Source: Pictodentalium vernedei (lineage: Eukaryota; Mollusca; Scaphopoda; Dentaliida; Dentaliidae). From it: a stretch of 64,000 nucleotides of DNA. The notes below the pieces were generated by a model. It did no database searches and was not told the DNA's origin. It was given only the letters and a program-made list of their open reading frames with translations. Position 1 is the first letter of the stretch, and the number at the start of each line of letters is the position of its first letter. A program made the position numbers and the translations under genes. This document shows positions 10,156 to 22,294 of the stretch, in pieces. Location of the stretch: NCBI GenBank assembly GCA_031216915.1, contig CM062292.1, positions 202,327,262-202,391,261 on the forward strand, given 5' to 3'.

Positions 10156-12531
10156 TAGTGATGAACCTATTATCGGCATCGGCCATCGGCATCGGCCGAT
10201 AATGGGGTAATCGGTGAATCATCGGCATCGGCAAAAAGGGCATCATTTGCCGATATGGGTGCGCCGATTGTTACAAGGTAAAAATAAACGGTTGGTTTTT
10301 TTTTTTAATCACAGCCATATCGTCGAAATCAGTATGTACACCTGAAACGTCCGGGGAACATGTCAACACTACTGATTCTAAAATTCTGTAGATTTTAATA
10401 TTCTATGAATAATTTAAAGCTAAGTCACAATTTCAATTTGTCACACGGTCATGTATGAGTATTATTACATGGAAATCTCGGCCCTGTTTCTTAAGTTGTA
10501 ACATCATTGTTTAAAATTTAGCCTTCCTTTTTTACTCCATTTTGGAAATTGCACAATTCGTGTTAAAACAAATAGTGTCAGACTGTTGGTGCCGGTTTCA
10601 TTTTTCATTTATTCATAAGTACTGTATTACGAAAAAAAATCTGGTGGGAGACAAGTGAAGTAAATCATACAAGGCAGCTTCTTTGAAAACAATACACTGT
10701 GCGCATTCCATGGAGGATTAGTGTCATTTCGTTCACAGGCATTTCGTAGGGAATGGGACAACCCACCCGAAACCAGCTGGGACAACCTGCCCTGGGACAA
10801 CTCGCCCCAAGTTTTTCATGCGCCACAGTTATCAGCTATTTGACTATGGTATTGGACTATGATTGGATTATAAGTAATAACAAATGAACTATTCAGCTGT
10901 TATTACTTATAATACGATCATTGTTAATTAGCGGACAATTGATTTGTTTATTGGACTTAATTATGATATTAAAAGTAATATCAGGAATAATTCCGAATGA
11001 ATTATTATTATCAGAAGTATCTGTGGTAATGGTATCTGTGGGAGTCTCATTAATGGATGTTTCAGCAGGGTATTTGATGACTGGATTCGCATCGCAAAAT
11101 GCTATACAAAAATGTCCAAATGCTAACCATTTTTCTTTCATATTGGCCTTATATTCATTATTTATCATCACTTTTTGAAACCAAGATGGAAACTGCTAAT
11201 CAAATTTTTAAAAACAAAAAATACCCTGTTTCAGTGGCTTGACTGTTTGTTGTCTCGGACGTGTCCATGGCTTCATCTAAGTTAATGATTGTTGACAGCT
11301 TAAAAAGCACATTTATTGTCTTATTAGTTTTAGATAAAGGAAAAGCGATCAATGCTGTGATGAATCCATGTCACGCTGAAGCAACATGTCTGTTCATTTG
11401 ATTTTTTCTCATCAAACAAATATCATTCCCCTTAGAGGGTACCCGACTGAAACAACATGACTAAAACAACACATCACTTCTGACTCGTCTCTACATGCAA
11501 CAAATTCAGTATAGAACTACTATTAGTTTAATTCAGTCATTCTGGGATGTTTTAATAGGATCACTGTGGATAATTTTTGATAAAATTGGATAATTTTTCG
11601 ATAAAACAGTGAGTAAAAATTTGTTTTATATAGTACTACATGTATCCCTAAAAACTTTTTCTTCAAAAATCAGAAAAAAAACAGGGACAACCCGCACCAA
11701 AAAGTGGGACAACCCGCCCCAAAAATAGGCCTCAGGCAGTTTGTCCCTGGGGCGGGTTGTCCCTGATCCGATTTTGTATACTGACTTTCGTATACAAAAG
11801 AAGACATTTCGTACATATATCGTCACTAGTACACAGGCAAATTTTGGGGGTTTTTAAGTATTTTTTATATGAAATAATAGACTGTAAGGTATTATAATCC
11901 AGTATAAATTATTTTTACATACGGGGTTGTTATCTTTACTTGGCTCAAGGCAGTCATATCCCCATGTACGAAACGTCGTAGCCTGTGCACGAAACGTCCT
12001 ACAAGTGTACGAAACGTCCAGCCCCATTCCATGGTGGGGCAGAATCACATGATTTTCAAAATGGAGAGATCTATTCTGAACGTACATATTGAATATTTGG
12101 CCTATGACTGGCATGAGAAGAAAGGAATAAGTCGGATTTATCCCGAGTCAGGACAGTGTCTGTTGGTCTGTGTACGAGTTCCCACTGGATTGCTATGAGT
12201 TTTAAATACATGTATATAGGATTTAATCTTATTGGGAGAATATGTAGTATTCCATGCAGGGAGAGTCAATCTGACACAGGTGATTCCGTTCTTCCCACTG
12301 AGGAATGGACTGCACAAAACTATCGGATAAATTGTCTGGGGAGTTGATTTGGTGGCGAGTTGACCAAGAACCAAGAAACACAACCCCGCATTGACATTCT
12401 AATTGCAACTTTGCTGGGTTCGATAATGCATTTTCATGGAATTTAAAACATCGGAATTGGTATCGGCCGATTATTAAATTTTTAACATCGGTATTGGCCG
12501 ATGGTTTGTTTACCATATCGGTTCATCACTA
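10156..12531. mobile_element. hAT-type DNA element, non-autonomous, 8-bp target duplication
   Basis: The ends are TAGTGATGAACC at 10156 and its inverse GGTTCATCACTA ending at 12531. The direct repeat ATTCCAAG lies at 10148-10155 and 12532-12539. Both subterminal regions are full of ATCGGC/GCCGAT words (10170-10260 and 12440-12510). The inside has a 16-bp-arm palindrome around 10867-10913 and repeated GGGACAACCCGCCC and GTACGAAACGTCC phrases. An 85-codon frame at 10921-11178 looks hydrophobic but has no homologue I know. No transposase is present. Confidence 0.9.
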
Positions 12532-12539
12532 ATTCCAAG

Positions 12540-13441
12540 TGCTGCGGTAATGAATATTCATTTTTGTCAACACCAGTTCGCACATGTTAATGTTTTGAAA
12601 AGTAGGTGAACGTTTTGATCTGACTTATATGCCACATCTTTAAAATTAGACAGATAGTCATCAAAACACTAATAAAATATAAAAGGAATAATATTGTTTA
12701 TTTTCACTTTGTTAAGAGTGATTTAATATTGAAATAGTATTTATACATCGACAGCATTCACCCACTGCAGGATGGTGGTTCACCGGTACATCAAAACGTG
12801 CCTATCGAGCATGTGCGTTTCAGCTGTTTGTGATACCGCTGAAACTGACTGCTTTCATTTGTGGAAAAGTGTACAAACTCCTAGCCCTCTAGCGGCGTCC
12901 TGCTTAACCAGTACATGGCAAATGCCCTCTAGTGGTGACCTATTCACATGTATACGACAAAACGCAGGTTAAGCGTTTTTGTTTTGTAAAGCGATGGATC
13001 AAATAGTATATATTTATTTGAAATTATCGACTCAAAATAAACGATATTTGTTGTGCCATCATGAAGTTTATTTCCAAATATTTATACAAAAATGAATTAA
13101 GACAAGTTACTAGGCTTATTATTTCAATGCTTTTAAAACGTAATTATTTGACTTCGAATGTCAAAAAAATACTGGGACAATTTGGGTGAGAATCTTACAT
13201 GTTTTGAACTTGACGATATACCGGTATATCGCGATATTTTTTAAAATATCGTTACCGGTATTGAAATCCGAATATCGTGCAGCCCTACCAACAATTCAAA
13301 CATTAAATATCATTATTTCATTGAGAGATTTTCACGACAAAAGACCGGTGATCGTTTTTTTTGTGTCTCAAACCCGACTATCTGTTGAAATTGCAAAACA
13401 GCCTAAACGCAGTCAGATATGGTGTTTTATGCGGGTAGCAT
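12540..13441. other. Probable right end of another hAT-like element (to about 13287)
   Basis: The stretch closes with a palindromic ATACCGGTAT patch and ATATCGTGCAGCCCTA at 13272-13287, the inverse of a common hAT start (TAGGGCTGCACGATAT). CCCTCTAGCGGCG and CCCTCTAGTGGTG at 12885-12940 also recall hAT interiors. A matching left end was not found, so the call is weak. 13288-13441 shows nothing. Confidence 0.4.
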
Positions 13442-13978
13442 ATTTTTATACTATAAACCAATGGCCCAGACTAGCTGGTGCAAACTAACTGTTATTAAGG
13501 GCCAAACACAAATTTTGAACCTCCCAATCCCCAAAATTTGCTTGCAAACCGAAAATTAAAGTCCTATCTGGTCCTCCATACTTTTTCCCTCCGCGCATGC
13601 ACAGCCATCAGGAAGTGTCCGAAACTGGTGCCAACATCATTCTTTGTTTGGCCCTTCAGTCAATAACAACGTTTTGTCATCTGTGCTTTGAAAATCTACG
13701 TTTTGAGGATGCCAGACACAAATCAATGCAAGAATTGGTGGATCCAAGGCTGTTATTGGATGATGGAAGTGAACAACGGTGGTTTCCTATGTTCAGGGCT
13801 GTAACTTAATAATAATTATAAAATTATTTCATATTTCCCAATTTCGGGACATTCGCCTGACGTCATCATTTTTACAAATGAATTATCCACTGTTTGTTGA
13901 GTATTCTTCTCTATCCTTCCATGACCCCTTCCTGTTAAACTCCTAAGCTTTTTGGCTAATTTTTATTGATATTTTTTA

Positions 13979-16123
13979 TTAGCTCACCTGACTGAAAGTC
14001 AGGGTGAGCTTTTCTGATCACTTTTCGTCCGTCGGCCGTCGTCCGTCGTCCGGCGTGAAGGTGGTGTTTGGGTCTTTTTCTTCCAAACCACTGGCCGCAT
14101 GTTAATGAAATTTCATGTGAGTAGGGGTTATATAGCGGCATTTTGATTTTTGGGCAAATTAGGTTTCGGCTCATATTGAGCAGAGGGGTGGGGCAAAAAT
14201 GCTCCAATTCTTAAAAAATCTTCTTCTCAAGAACCAGCAATAGCAGAGACTTGATATTTGGTATGCAGCTTCCTTTTGAGGTGTAGACTCAAGTTTGTTC
14301 AAGAGAAGTTTGTAGGTCTATACTTGGCGATGTTATGGGAGGAGCAAAAATTTTGGCCCCACCCCAAATTTCTATTTTTTAAACCGAGAGGCCAATTTGA
14401 ACCAAATTTTATGTGAGGGCTTATTGGGTCATAAGTACCTAATTTATGCAGAAATTTTTTTTCCTGTAGCCCCGTGGGAACCACAGGAGCTAAAAATAGA
14501 AAAAAATTAAAACGCCTATATCTCAAAAACTGCACGGCAGTGAGAATTTTTATTTGGTGTGAAGCTTTCTTGGGACCAACAGAAAGGATTGGTAAAAAAA
14601 AATTGCTATCGGTTTTATCATAGGGTACTTTTTCGGGACTCTGAAAAAGTGCTGAGTCAGTATTTTTTAACACAGTAGGCAATGGGAAAAAAATAAAGAA
14701 TTGTTTTCTTCCAAACCACTGCTCTAAAAGCTTTCATATTTTACATATAACATCTTTGGAACATTGATTCACATATTTGTAGAAATCAAATTCCTCGGTC
14801 CATATTTGGGTTCCCTATGGGAACCCAAATGTTCAAATTAGTGCAATATGAGGGATATATTTTAAAAATCTTCTTCGGATCCACAAATCAGAATCTTTTG
14901 ATATTTGCTATGCATCATCCTTAGGGGGGTGAGATTGATGTTTGTTCAAGCCAAGTCCCTGAGTTCATATTTGGACTCCCTTTGGGAACCCAAATTGTAA
15001 CTTAGTGCAATACGAGGTATATTCTTTTAAAATCTTCTTCTTCGCATCCACCGGTCAGAATCTTTTGATATTTGGTATACAGTATGCTTAGGGAGGTGAG
15101 ATTCAAGTTTGTTCAAGTCAAGTCCTTCGGCTCATATTTGGTCTCCCTGTGGGAGCCCAAATTATAACTTAGTTCAATATGAGGAATATTCTTTAAAAAA
15201 AATTTTTTTTTCAGATCCACCAGTCAAAATGTTTTGATATTTGATGTACAGCATTCTTAGGGGCTGAGAGTGAAGTTTGGTAAAGCCAAGTACCTGGGTT
15301 CATATTTGGGCTCACTGTGGGAGCCCAAATTATACCAAAATTTTTATTTTCCAAACCAAAAAGTCGATTTGAACCAAATTTGATATGAGGGCTTATTGGG
15401 TCATAAGTACCTAATTTATGCCGAAAATTGTTTTCCTGTCCCCCACGGGAACTGCAGGAGCTAAAAAATTTTTTTCTTTTTAAATGCCCATATCTCCAGA
15501 ACTACATGGCACTGAGAATTTTTATATGGTGTGAAGCTTCCTTAGGACCGGAAGAAAAAAATGGTAAAAATTTTATCATAAGGTTCTTTTCTAGGACTAA
15601 AAGTGCCGAGTCATCATTTTTTAACAGTGTAGCTAATGGGAATAACGTTGAAGAATCTTCTTCTCCCAAACCACTGCTTCAGAAGCTTTTGTTTTTGGGT
15701 TCCCTATGGGAGCCCAATGTATAACTTAATTCAGTATGAGAAATATTCTTAAAAAATCTTTTTTTTCTGATACTCCTCTCAGAATCTTTTGATATTTGAT
15801 TTTTAGTTTTCTTAGAAGCGGCAAATTGAAATTTGTTCAAGTTCTGGTTTATTGATAAAATTGGGCCCAGTAGTAACCAATTCCTGCATTGAAAGCCCTG
15901 TAAAGTGGGCAGTGATAGGCATAAACGATTGACCAAACTTGATATTATAATTACGCCTCTGTAAGATGTAGCCTTAGATGCTGAAAGTGACCTTAAATTC
16001 CAATAAATAAATAGATAAATTATTGAGTACCCAATATGGGTATCTAACATATGAACACTTTGGGTTACTAAGTAGGGTAAACAATTTTATGTTGAAAAAC
16101 TGATAACAAGGCAGAATCCCTTG
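13979..16123 (+). mobile_element. RC1 element lacking its own 3' end
   Basis: It begins TTAGCTCACCTGAC with the 5' hairpin AGCTCACCTGAC-TGAAA-GTCAGGGTGAGCT and CGTCCGTCG repeats. It is nearly identical to the intact RC1 at 34833-37053; two long stretches (14299-14682 and 15428-15724) translate identically to it in the corresponding frames. Similarity stops at about 16123 (CAGAATCCCTTG), and the usual CAGGTGAGC plus hairpin and CTTG end are absent. A SINE tail remnant (GACCTTAAATTCCAATAAAT) lies at 15989-16008. The 127- and 98-codon frames are not believed to be genes. Confidence 0.8.
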
Positions 16124-16417
16124 TTTTAAAACTTGTCCACATTTTAGTGCTAATGCCGGCATCTCAAATTTTATGGAGCCTGTCATTGAACGTTCCTCTG
16201 CTTCAATGCATATATTCTGGACTGCTTTGATTAATAGGTCAAAACAGGGTGGATTGAGAAATTGGGATATGAAAGCAAAAGGCTTGCTTGTTAGTAGTGC
16301 CCTCAACTCAGTGACAATTTGTGCGACTAATCGTAAATTTTCTCGCACAATAGATACCTTTTTGGTCCCAAGTTTTTGTAATTTTGCATTTCTGAATTGT
16401 AGAATAAAACTGTCTTT
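16124..16417 (-). other. 294-bp unrelated segment between two RC1 5' ends, coding-like on the minus strand
   Basis: This sequence is in neither of the other RC1 copies. On the minus strand a frame runs from 16348 across it, with phrases such as TELRALLTSKPFAFISQFL and MPALALKCGQVLKQG, which read like a real globular protein rather than translated repeat. I do not recognise the family. It may be captured host or mobile-element exon sequence; the frame continues into RC1 sequence, so the joined ORF itself is artificial. Confidence 0.45.
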
Positions 16418-18295
16418 TTAGCTCACCTGACTGAAAGTCAGGGTGAGCTTTTCTTATCACTCTTCGTCCATCGTCCGTCGTCCTGCGTGAAGGTGGTGTT
16501 TGAGCCTCTTTCTCCTAAACCACTGGCCATATTTTAATTAAATTTCATGTAATTAGTGGTTATATAGGGGCATTTTGATTTTTATCCAAAATAGGTTTCG
16601 GCTCATATTAAGCAGAGGTGTGGGGAAAAAATTACAAAATTTTTTGAAAATCTTCTTCTAATGAACCACCAGTAGCAGAGACTTGATATGTGGTATACAG
16701 AGTCCTTTTGAGGTTTAGAATCAAGTTTGTTCAAGATAAGTTTGTCGGGCATTATTTGCCTTCGTTATGGGAGGGGCAAAACTTTTGGCCACGCCTAAAA
16801 TTTCTATTTTTAGAACCGTCATGTCGATTTGAACCAAATTTGATATGAGATGATAATGGGTCATAAGTAGTTCATTGATGCAAAAAAAATTTTTCTCATT
16901 TCCCCGTGGGAACCTCGGGAGCTAAAAATAGGAAAAACCTTAAAACTGCCATATCTCCAAAACTACACAGCACAGAGAATTCTTATTTTGTACAAAGCTT
17001 ACTTTTATCCAGTAGAATAGAATGGTTAAAAAAAATCCCTATCGGTTTGATCACAAGGTACTTTTTTCAGGACTTTGAAAAAGTGCTGAGTCAGCACTGT
17101 TTAACACTGTTGGCACTGGGAAAAAGATTAAAAAATCTTCTTCTCCAGATCCAGCAGGCAGAATCTTTTGATATTTGGTATGCAACATTGTGGGGTGGAT
17201 CTGATTCAAATTTGTTCAAATCGGCCCCCTGGGTTCATATTTGGGCTCACTATAGAAGCTCGAATTCAAACTTTGTGCATTTCAGGCAAATTTCTTTAAA
17301 AATCTTCTTCTCCAGATTCAGCAGGCAGAATCTTTTGATATTTGGTATGCAACATTGTGGGTTGGATCTGATTCAAGTTTGTTCAAATCGGCCCCCTGGA
17401 TTCATATTTGGGCTCACTATAGAAGACCGAATTCGAACTTAGTGCATTTCAGGCAAATTTCTTAAAAAATCTTCTTCTCCAGATTCAGCAGGCAGAATCT
17501 TCTGATATTTGGTATGCAACATTGTGGGGTGGATCTGATTCAAGTTTGTTCAAATCGGCTCCCTAGATTCATATTTGGGCTCACTATAGAAGCTCGAATT
17601 CGAACTTAGTACATTTCAGACAAATTTCTTTGAAAATCTTCTTCTCAAGATCCAGCGGGCAGAATCTTTTCATATTGGGTATGCACCATGCTTAGGGGTG
17701 TGAGATTCAAGTTTGTTCAAGCCAAGTCCCTGGGTTCATATTTGGGCTCACTGTGGTGGCCGAATTATAACTTAGTTCAAATGAGGAATTTTCTTTAAAA
17801 ATCTTCTTCAGATCCAGCAGTTGGAAAGTTTTGATATTTGATATGCAGCATCCTTAGGAGGGGGGGGGGGGGGATTTAAGTTTGTTCAAGCCATGTCCCT
17901 AGGTCTATATTTGGACTAACTGTGGGATCTTGAATTGTAACTTAGTTCAAAATGAGGAATTTTCTTTAAAAATCTTCTTCTTCAGATCCAGCAGTCGGAT
18001 TGTTTTGATATTTGGTGTGCAGCATCCTTAGGGGGGTGAGATTCAAGTTTGTTAAAGCCAAGTCCCTGGGTTCATATATGGGTTCCCTGTGGGAGCCCGA
18101 ATTATAACTTAGTTCAATATGAGGAATATTCTTTCAAAATCTTCTTTTTTTTAGATCCACTGGTCAGAATCTTTGGATATTTGGTATAAGCTTTTCTTAG
18201 GAGGAGCAGATTGAAGCTTGTTGAAATCAATTCTCTGGGTTGATATTTAGGCTACCATGTCAGGTGAGCGCCCTCAGGCCCCTTGGGGCCTCTTG
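16418..18295 (+). mobile_element. RC1 element with complete 5' and 3' ends
   Basis: The 5' hairpin AGCTCACCTGAC/GTCAGGGTGAGCT starts at 16420. The interior is a run of roughly 160-175-bp units each reading CTTCTTCTCCAGATYCAGCAGGCAGAATCTT, GATATTTGGTATGCA, TTCAAGTTTGTTCAA and ATATTTGGGCTCACT (starts near 17138, 17311, 17470, 17640, 17805, 17975). The 3' end carries CAGGTGAGC, the hairpin AGGCCCCTTGGGGCCT and CTTG at 18295. DIRS sequence follows immediately. A 12-base G run is at 17868-17879. Confidence 0.85.
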
Positions 18296-21200
18296 TTAAA
18301 TTTCTTGGGAGTTTAACGTGTATTACAGAATATTTATTCTGTTTACCCCCATGGTTACGTCTTCACCTTAGGGGTGTTAGGTCATTTAGTCTTGCATCTT
18401 CTATCTGATGTATCGTTTTTTCTTCATATGAAAATCTAGCTTTGCATCTGGTAGCATCAAATTGGTTATTGACTTTGGGTCTTGTTGTGTGCCTGATGTC
18501 TTGTTTCCTGTTTTTCTTTTGACGTTGTTTACATTGACAATGTCCTCAATATGTGTAGTATTTCATATTATATTGTTATATAATTGTTGTAAGATTCAAT
18601 TATTATTATTCCGGTAGAGTAGCTAAAAAAAATTGGATTTTGTCCACACTTAGTCTCTATCGGGATGCTTTTGGGCTCGTAGGTTCCCTTTGGGAACTTA
18701 GGCTTTTCTTCAAAATTTTTTCAAAAAATATTTTTTTTTTTGGAAATTTAATTTTGATTCTATTGTTCATGTATCTGTATATATATATGAGTTGTAGTAG
18801 TGCTATCGTCTTTAGTCGATGCACTCCTGTGGATTTTGTCCTATTTGTGTACAGTGGGACTACAATGTTGGAGACTGGTGTCGCAGTAAGTTGTTGGCAG
18901 TGAGGTTCCTATGTGGGACCTCTTCCGCGATATAATATTTTCAGTTTCATTTTTCAGAGGAACATAAACATGGTGATGATACTGTGATATCCATTCAAGT
19001 GTGTTACCGTCGTTGCGCTCGGTTGAGCTAAAGAGGAAATACAGCTAGCTGCAGGGTGCTCATATATAAGCAAGGGATCCTTGCAGGCAGCTAGCTCGAC
19101 CGGTGAAGTGGTTACTCCATCCGGGGAGCCATATACACCTTGTAAGTCTGTTGTGGTCGAGGGAAGTGTGTAGATGTGGGTAGAGCGAGCACCTTAAAAT
19201 AAAGGCTCACCCAGCGACAACGAAAATAAGGAGGATATAGGGAGGAAGTCAGCAAGTTTCTTGTTGGGAGACTCGGTGAGGTCTAATAGACCGCGAGCGG
19301 GAGAGGCCCCTCTCTAACCTAACAACATTTGGGGCCAAATGTTGTTAGGAGAAACTTGCAGAAGCCGGAGCATACGTCCGCCCGCCACTCGGGACGCTCC
19401 GTCTAGTCTGCACCCGGGGTGGGCTTCAGTCAGGACTTCCTCTGCTACGTTACACAAGCCGGAACCAAGTTTTCTTTTTGGGAGGCTCGGCGAGGTCTGA
19501 TGAGACCACGAACTGGAGAGGTCCCTCTCTAACCCAACAACATTTGGGGGCCAAATTTTGTTTTGAGAAACTTGTACGAATGGAACATACGTCCAACCAC
19601 CGCTCGGGATGCTCCGTCAAGTCTACATCTGTGGTCAGCTTCAGTCATGGCTTCCTCCACTACGTTATTAAGCACACACGACCGCAGTCTAGCTCCTCGA
19701 CTTCAGATATCCAGCCACTTGCGCGAAGACAGCCATTCTTCGCCCATGAAGTCGGACCATTCAGTAGCTAGTGCTCCGAGGCATCGATCAATGGGGCGTT
19801 TGGAGAAGATGTACCTCTGGATCTTCGTCCAGGAGCAGCAAACGGCGCTTAAGGCGGAAGACCTCTGCTCCACAAGCTTTAGTAACGGACTTGCTGTCAC
19901 AGATCGCACAGCAAATCACAGCATCCCAGCATATGCAAGAGCAGTTTCCCACAGACTCCGGAGATGAGCTGTCGGACGGTGCTGGGTCGGTCCAGTCATC
20001 TGCAGATGCAGACGCCAGGGACCAGACGTCATAGCTGATTCATTCGATGGTGAAAGGGACTAGGAAGAGGATTACACTTCCCTTTCGGAACAGTTTATGA
20101 AGTTATGGACTTCATTCATCAGTAATGTCTTGAATCTGTTCAAACTGATCAGCATGCTGCGACTCCTATACAGGATTAGCTACCCGACTTCGTACAGTCA
20201 CAGTTGTCCGAAGACAGAGCATTCTTCACCTGTGAAGTCGGACCATCCAGTAGCTAGCGAGCGAAGGCATCGATCATGGGACGATCGGAGAAAACATGAG
20301 CAGACTGGGGATGAAGATCTATCCCTACCTGCATCATTTGATATATGCTCGAAGCACTTCCTCCAGATATTCGTCCCAGGGGCAGCGGCGATGAACAGAA
20401 GACCACTGCTCCTCTGAGGCTCAAGTACAGGGATGTTCGGAGAAGATATGAGCAGGCCAGGGATGAAGAAATGTCCCTACCTGCATCATTATATATATGC
20501 TCCGAAGTGCTACCCCCGGATTTTCGTCCCAGGGGCAGTGGTGAAGATTCAGATGACCGCTGCCCCTCAACCCTCAGTAACGCAACTGCAGTCGCTGATC
20601 GCGCAGCTAATCGTAGTATCTCAGCAAGTGCAAGAGCAGCCTCCCGCAGACTCCAGGGGTGAGCTGTAGGATGGTGCTGGGTCGGTCCAGTCACCTGTAC
20701 ACGCAGACGCAAGCGACCGGACTTCATAGCTGATTCAGTCGAATGAAGAAAGGGACGAGGAAGAGAATTACCCTTCCCTTTCGGAACAGCATAGGATAGT
20801 GATGTACTGCATTACTATGCTGCATCTGTTTCACCTGATCAGCATGCCACGTCTATTAGAGAGAAACCGCTGTCGTCTCTAGAAGCAGACTAGGTGCAGA
20901 GGAAAGAGGACGTTCTTTCCATTCCGACACTATCTAGACAGGTGTCGCAGGCCTTTGGCCATGTTGACGGCACCATATTCCACCTCTCTAATACAAGGAG
21001 GAAGGCGGTTTCTTATCGACATCTTCAATAATATACCGTTCCTTGTACAACGTTCATTTATAACAGTTGGTGAAGAGAGCTCATCTGTGTTTAAATGAGC
21101 ATGCCGGGGATGAAAAAATGTTCCTACCTGCATCATTTAATATACACTTAGAATTGATGGAATGTGTTATCTCATCAAATAAGCGAATCTGGACGTGGTG

Positions 21201-22294
21201 TCCTACGCATAATAACCTTACCAGAGCTATGACGCAATGTTTCAATGGGAAGGAATATGAGGACCTTCCTCGTTAAGAGTTCTTTCCAGGGCAGTCATGT
21301 ATGCCACATTCAATTCTGCACTGACAGTGGAAATTTGGAGTTTGTAAGACGTGATGCTGCCCAAGACGTGATGCTGCCCTTGCGTCTTCATCACTTTTAG
21401 ATGACAAGGTGAAAAGCTCTCTCAGAGTCGCTCCAGTCACTAGAACTACACTATTTGACGACAAGCTTGCGCTGCCATATAAGCAGGCTACAAGAAGGCT
21501 TCCAGACCACTGCTATTGAAGTAGGTGTCTCATCAACACACTTCAGCAGACTGGGGTAAGCGAGGCTGTTCCACTTCTAAGAAAGCCTCAAGAGAATGTC
21601 TCATGAGGGAGATAACCCTCTTATATTTACCCCGGACATCGTCATTATAGCAATTCGGAATAGGGGCATACGTCTGATCAGGACTATGGATCAGACCCCC
21701 CCCCCCCCCCCCCCCCCCAGGCCATCGATTGACGGAAGGTATCTATGAGAGACTGGAAGTTAATCACGGAAGTTCCTGTCAAAGAGAGTCTCTACAAGTA
21801 AAGGTAAAACTCTTATTGGAGGGAACTATTGAGATTGACAAGTCGAGCTGCTTCGTGGGGGAGAACGTAGTTTCTCCCTCCATAAGCTTCGTAAGTCGTA
21901 CAGGTGATGGATATGACCTCTATTGTTTATCAGTGGAGTGGACGGAAGGTTATCAACTTCACAAGAACTGGACGTTAATAACGGAAGTTCCTTCAAAGAG
22001 AGTCGCTCCTAATGGAGGTTAAGGCTCTCTTATTAAGGGAATAACTGAGGTCTTCGAGAATAGATTTCGGTAAATCCACTTGGCGGTAGGTTATCAGACT
22101 CGCAATGAAGTGGATAATATTGTGGAAGATCAGTGGATGAGAATAGTCTCGGCAGGCCGGCGGCTATCAGCCCGAGCAAGCTCCACTTACAAGATATACT
22201 TGTGGGAGAATCTTCCAAGAAAGGCTTTCCTTCTGGAGGTCCAAGCTCCTATTGAAGAAAAGCATTAGATGTCGTCGAAATTATTCTCCAGTTT

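Larger units (their letters stand above)
13442..22294 (+). mobile_element. DIRS-like retrotransposon, copy C, decayed and lacking its 3' half
   Basis: The start ATTTTTATACT with CCAATGGCCCAGAC (13442 on) and the next 200 bases match the left inverted terminal repeat of DIRS copies A and B. The leader is interrupted at 13979-18295 by RC1 material, then resumes with AAATTTCTTGGGAG exactly as in copy B. The gag region (about 18930-21500) and the first part of pol (about 21600-22294) are recognisable by alignment to copy A but are full of stops, with a duplicated block of about 100 bp (19250-19350 / 19470-19560) and a tandem block of about 160 bp at 20270-20600. A run of about 24 C is at 21696-21719. 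Similarity ends at 22294 where an RC2 element begins; no RT catalytic core or recombinase follows. Confidence 0.75.

Noticed and set aside
10921..11178. 85-codon hydrophobic frame as a membrane protein
   Set aside because: AT-rich sequence in a non-autonomous hAT easily yields Leu/Ile/Val runs; there is no homologue or initiation context to support it.
14299..14682. 127-codon minus-strand frame, repeated identically at 35167-35550, as a conserved small protein
   Set aside because: The two copies are near-identical at DNA level because the RC1 elements are young. Older RC1 copies break the frame, and the translation is low-complexity repeat sequence without a domain.
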